Part shown: piece by piece, positions 63,590-64,000 of the stretch
Numbering within the stretch: position 1 is the first letter of the stretch
Layout: each line of letters opens with the position of its first letter
Assembly (NCBI RefSeq): GCF_036250675.1
Contig: NZ_CP109592.1
Coordinates: 7,068,001 to 7,132,000 of the forward strand
From: Streptomyces sp. NBC_01689
Lineage (GTDB): Bacteria > Actinomycetota > Actinomycetes > Streptomycetales > Streptomycetaceae
Direction: 5' to 3'
DNA: 64,000 nt
Notes under the pieces: generated by a model
Seen by the model: the letters and a program-made list of their open reading frames with translations, nothing else
The model's database searches: none
Told to the model about the DNA's origin: nothing
Made by a program: the position numbers and the translations under genes

Positions 63590-63686
63590 CGGTTCCAGTG
63601 GAGGTTCGAGCCCTCCCCGCGGCACCCAGCGGCACTCCCCACAGTGCCCACGCGCCGCGGTAGCCCAATTCGGCAGAGGCAGACCG
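63590..63686 (+). tRNA. circularly permuted tRNA-like element A
   Basis: The 3' half comes first: CGGTT (anticodon-stem 3' strand, 63590-63594), variable loop CCAGT, T arm GGAGG-TTCGAGC-CCTCC (63600-63616), 3' acceptor CCGCGGC (63617-63623), discriminator A63624. A 29-base linker with its own small hairpin (GGCACT/AGTGCC) follows. Then the 5' half: 5' acceptor GCCGCGG (63654-63660), TA (positions 8-9), D arm GCCC-AATTCGGCAG-AGGC, A26, GACCG (anticodon-stem 5' strand, 63682-63686). Pairing between halves: acceptor 7 of 7, anticodon stem 5 of 5 with one G-U; D stem 3 of 4. The anticodon loop is split and not readable. No CCA is encoded. Confidence 0.6.
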
Positions 63687-63762
63687 CGATCAATCTCAGA
63701 CTCTTGCTCCAGACTCAGCATTCGCCGCCGATCGCCGGATCGACCGGGCCCAGGCCCCGGGA

Positions 63763-63831
63763 CGCCGAAATGCCGGTTCAAGTCCGGTCCGCGCAGCTCG
63801 ATGCGTGGTGGTCCAAAGGCAGGACGCGGCG
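63763..63831 (+). tRNA. circularly permuted tRNA-like element B
   Basis: Same order as element A. The 3' half: CGCCG (63763-63767), variable loop AAAT, T arm GCCGG-TTCAAGT-CCGGT (63772-63788), 3' acceptor CCGCGCA (63789-63795), discriminator G63796. The linker is only CTCGA. The 5' half: acceptor TGCGTGG (63802-63808), TG (8-9), D arm GTCC-AAAGGCA-GGAC (63811-63825), G26, CGGCG (63827-63831). Pairing between halves: acceptor 7 with one G-U, anticodon stem 5 of 5; within halves D stem 4 of 4 and T stem 5 with one G-U. U1-A72 and G73 are also seen in bacterial tRNA-Gln and tRNA-Asn. The anticodon is not readable. Confidence 0.6.
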
Positions 63832-63889
63832 ACATAACGACTGACCTGGGTCCTCAAGCGTGCCGGCGTGCGACATGGGCGGCATCACA

Positions 63890-63920
63890 GGGTCCGGGGG
63901 CCGGCTACGCCCTCGGACCC
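63890..63920 (+). terminator. terminator after the permuted tRNA-like elements
   Basis: GGGTCCGGGGGC (63890-63901) pairs with GCCCTCGGACCC (63909-63920), 12 bp with one G-U, 7-base loop. CTTCCCTTTCC follows. It would end a transcript carrying both elements. Confidence 0.65.
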
Positions 63921-63952
63921 GCTTCCCTTTCCGGGACCGGACGACCGCCCCC

Positions 63953-64000
63953 GGTCCCGCTTCTCCTCCGGGTCCCGCTTCTCCTCCGGGACCCGCTTCT
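63953..64000. repeat. 18-base tandem repeat at the right edge
   Basis: Two exact copies of GGTCCCGCTTCTCCTCCG and a third, slightly different and cut by the window end. Confidence 0.9.

Noticed and set aside
63654..63796. One ordinary tRNA starting at GCCGCGG and ending at the second T arm
   Set aside because: It would be about 143 bases, its two outer acceptor pairs fail, and no 5+7+5 anticodon arm with U33 is found in between. The permuted reading explains every helix better.
63590..63831. Natural group I permuted intron-exon arrangement
   Set aside because: The flanking and intervening segments (76 bases between the elements) are too short for a group I intron core, and no P7/P3-like sequences are evident.
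63491..63844. Open frames on both strands across the permuted tRNA locus (up to 114 residues)
   Set aside because: They contain tRNA-antisense peptides such as RGPDLNRHFGVP and PRGGLEPPLE, which arise from reading through T arms. There is no ribosome-binding site or conserved domain.

Overview
The window is about 70% GC with dense, C/G-ending codon use, many GTG starts, and a gene set (PdtaR-type ANTAR regulator, SprT-like trypsin, ABC-type Liv operon, pepN, polA, rpsA, coaE, an SPW_0924-type mini-protein) typical of a Streptomyces chromosome. Most of the right two thirds is core chromosome; the left part and some islands are accessory.

Region 1 (1-10.8 kb): after the 3' end of a HutD-like gene comes a compact steroid C/D-ring (HIP) catabolic cluster laid out like the mycobacterial KstR2 regulon: two acyl-CoA dehydrogenases, an IpdF-like SDR, the TetR regulator KstR2, thiolase FadA6, IpdC, IpdB, IpdA, EchA20 and two further SDRs. 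They form four operons fired from two divergent promoters. Each promoter holds one copy of a near-identical 20-bp palindrome (2519-2538 and 9000-9019) that resembles the KstR2 operator, so two sites could control the whole cluster.

Region 2 (10.8-29.3 kb): ankyrin/HEAT protein, zinc metallopeptidase, secreted trypsin, GH35 beta-galactosidase with a divergent AraC regulator, chorismate mutase, single-domain response regulator, aminopeptidase N, an orphan DesA/DesB-like decarboxylase and N-hydroxylase pair, 5'-nucleotidase, SIMPL protein, pyruvate kinase, a broken HTH/LAGLIDADG-like gene and tRNA-Leu(CAA).

Region 3 (29.4-42.8 kb): pdtaR, the livKHMGF branched-chain amino acid ABC importer, a PaaI-type thioesterase, an FdhF/YdeP-like molybdenum oxidoreductase and DNA polymerase I. 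Two long non-coding stretches (36.1-37.1 and 42.8-43.5 kb) lie here.

Region 4 (43.5-64 kb): a doubtful secreted protein, DUF4184 membrane protein, lytic transglycosylase, SPW_0924 mini-protein, DUF3068 protein, HrpB helicase, methyltransferase, rpsA with a strong promoter and long leader, a beta-helix protein, PAC2 protein, coaE, TPR protein, DoxX protein, S4 protein, uracil-DNA glycosylase, proline iminopeptidase and a DUF7873-type protein.

The most unusual signal is at 63.59-63.83 kb, just after the DUF7873-type gene. Two tandem tRNA-like elements each have their 3' half (anticodon-stem 3' strand, variable loop, T arm, 3' acceptor, discriminator) upstream of their 5' half (5' acceptor, D arm, anticodon-stem 5' strand). 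All cloverleaf helices can form between the halves, so both look like circularly permuted tRNA genes broken at the anticodon loop. The anticodons cannot be read directly, and I know of no established pathway that would mature them in a bacterium.
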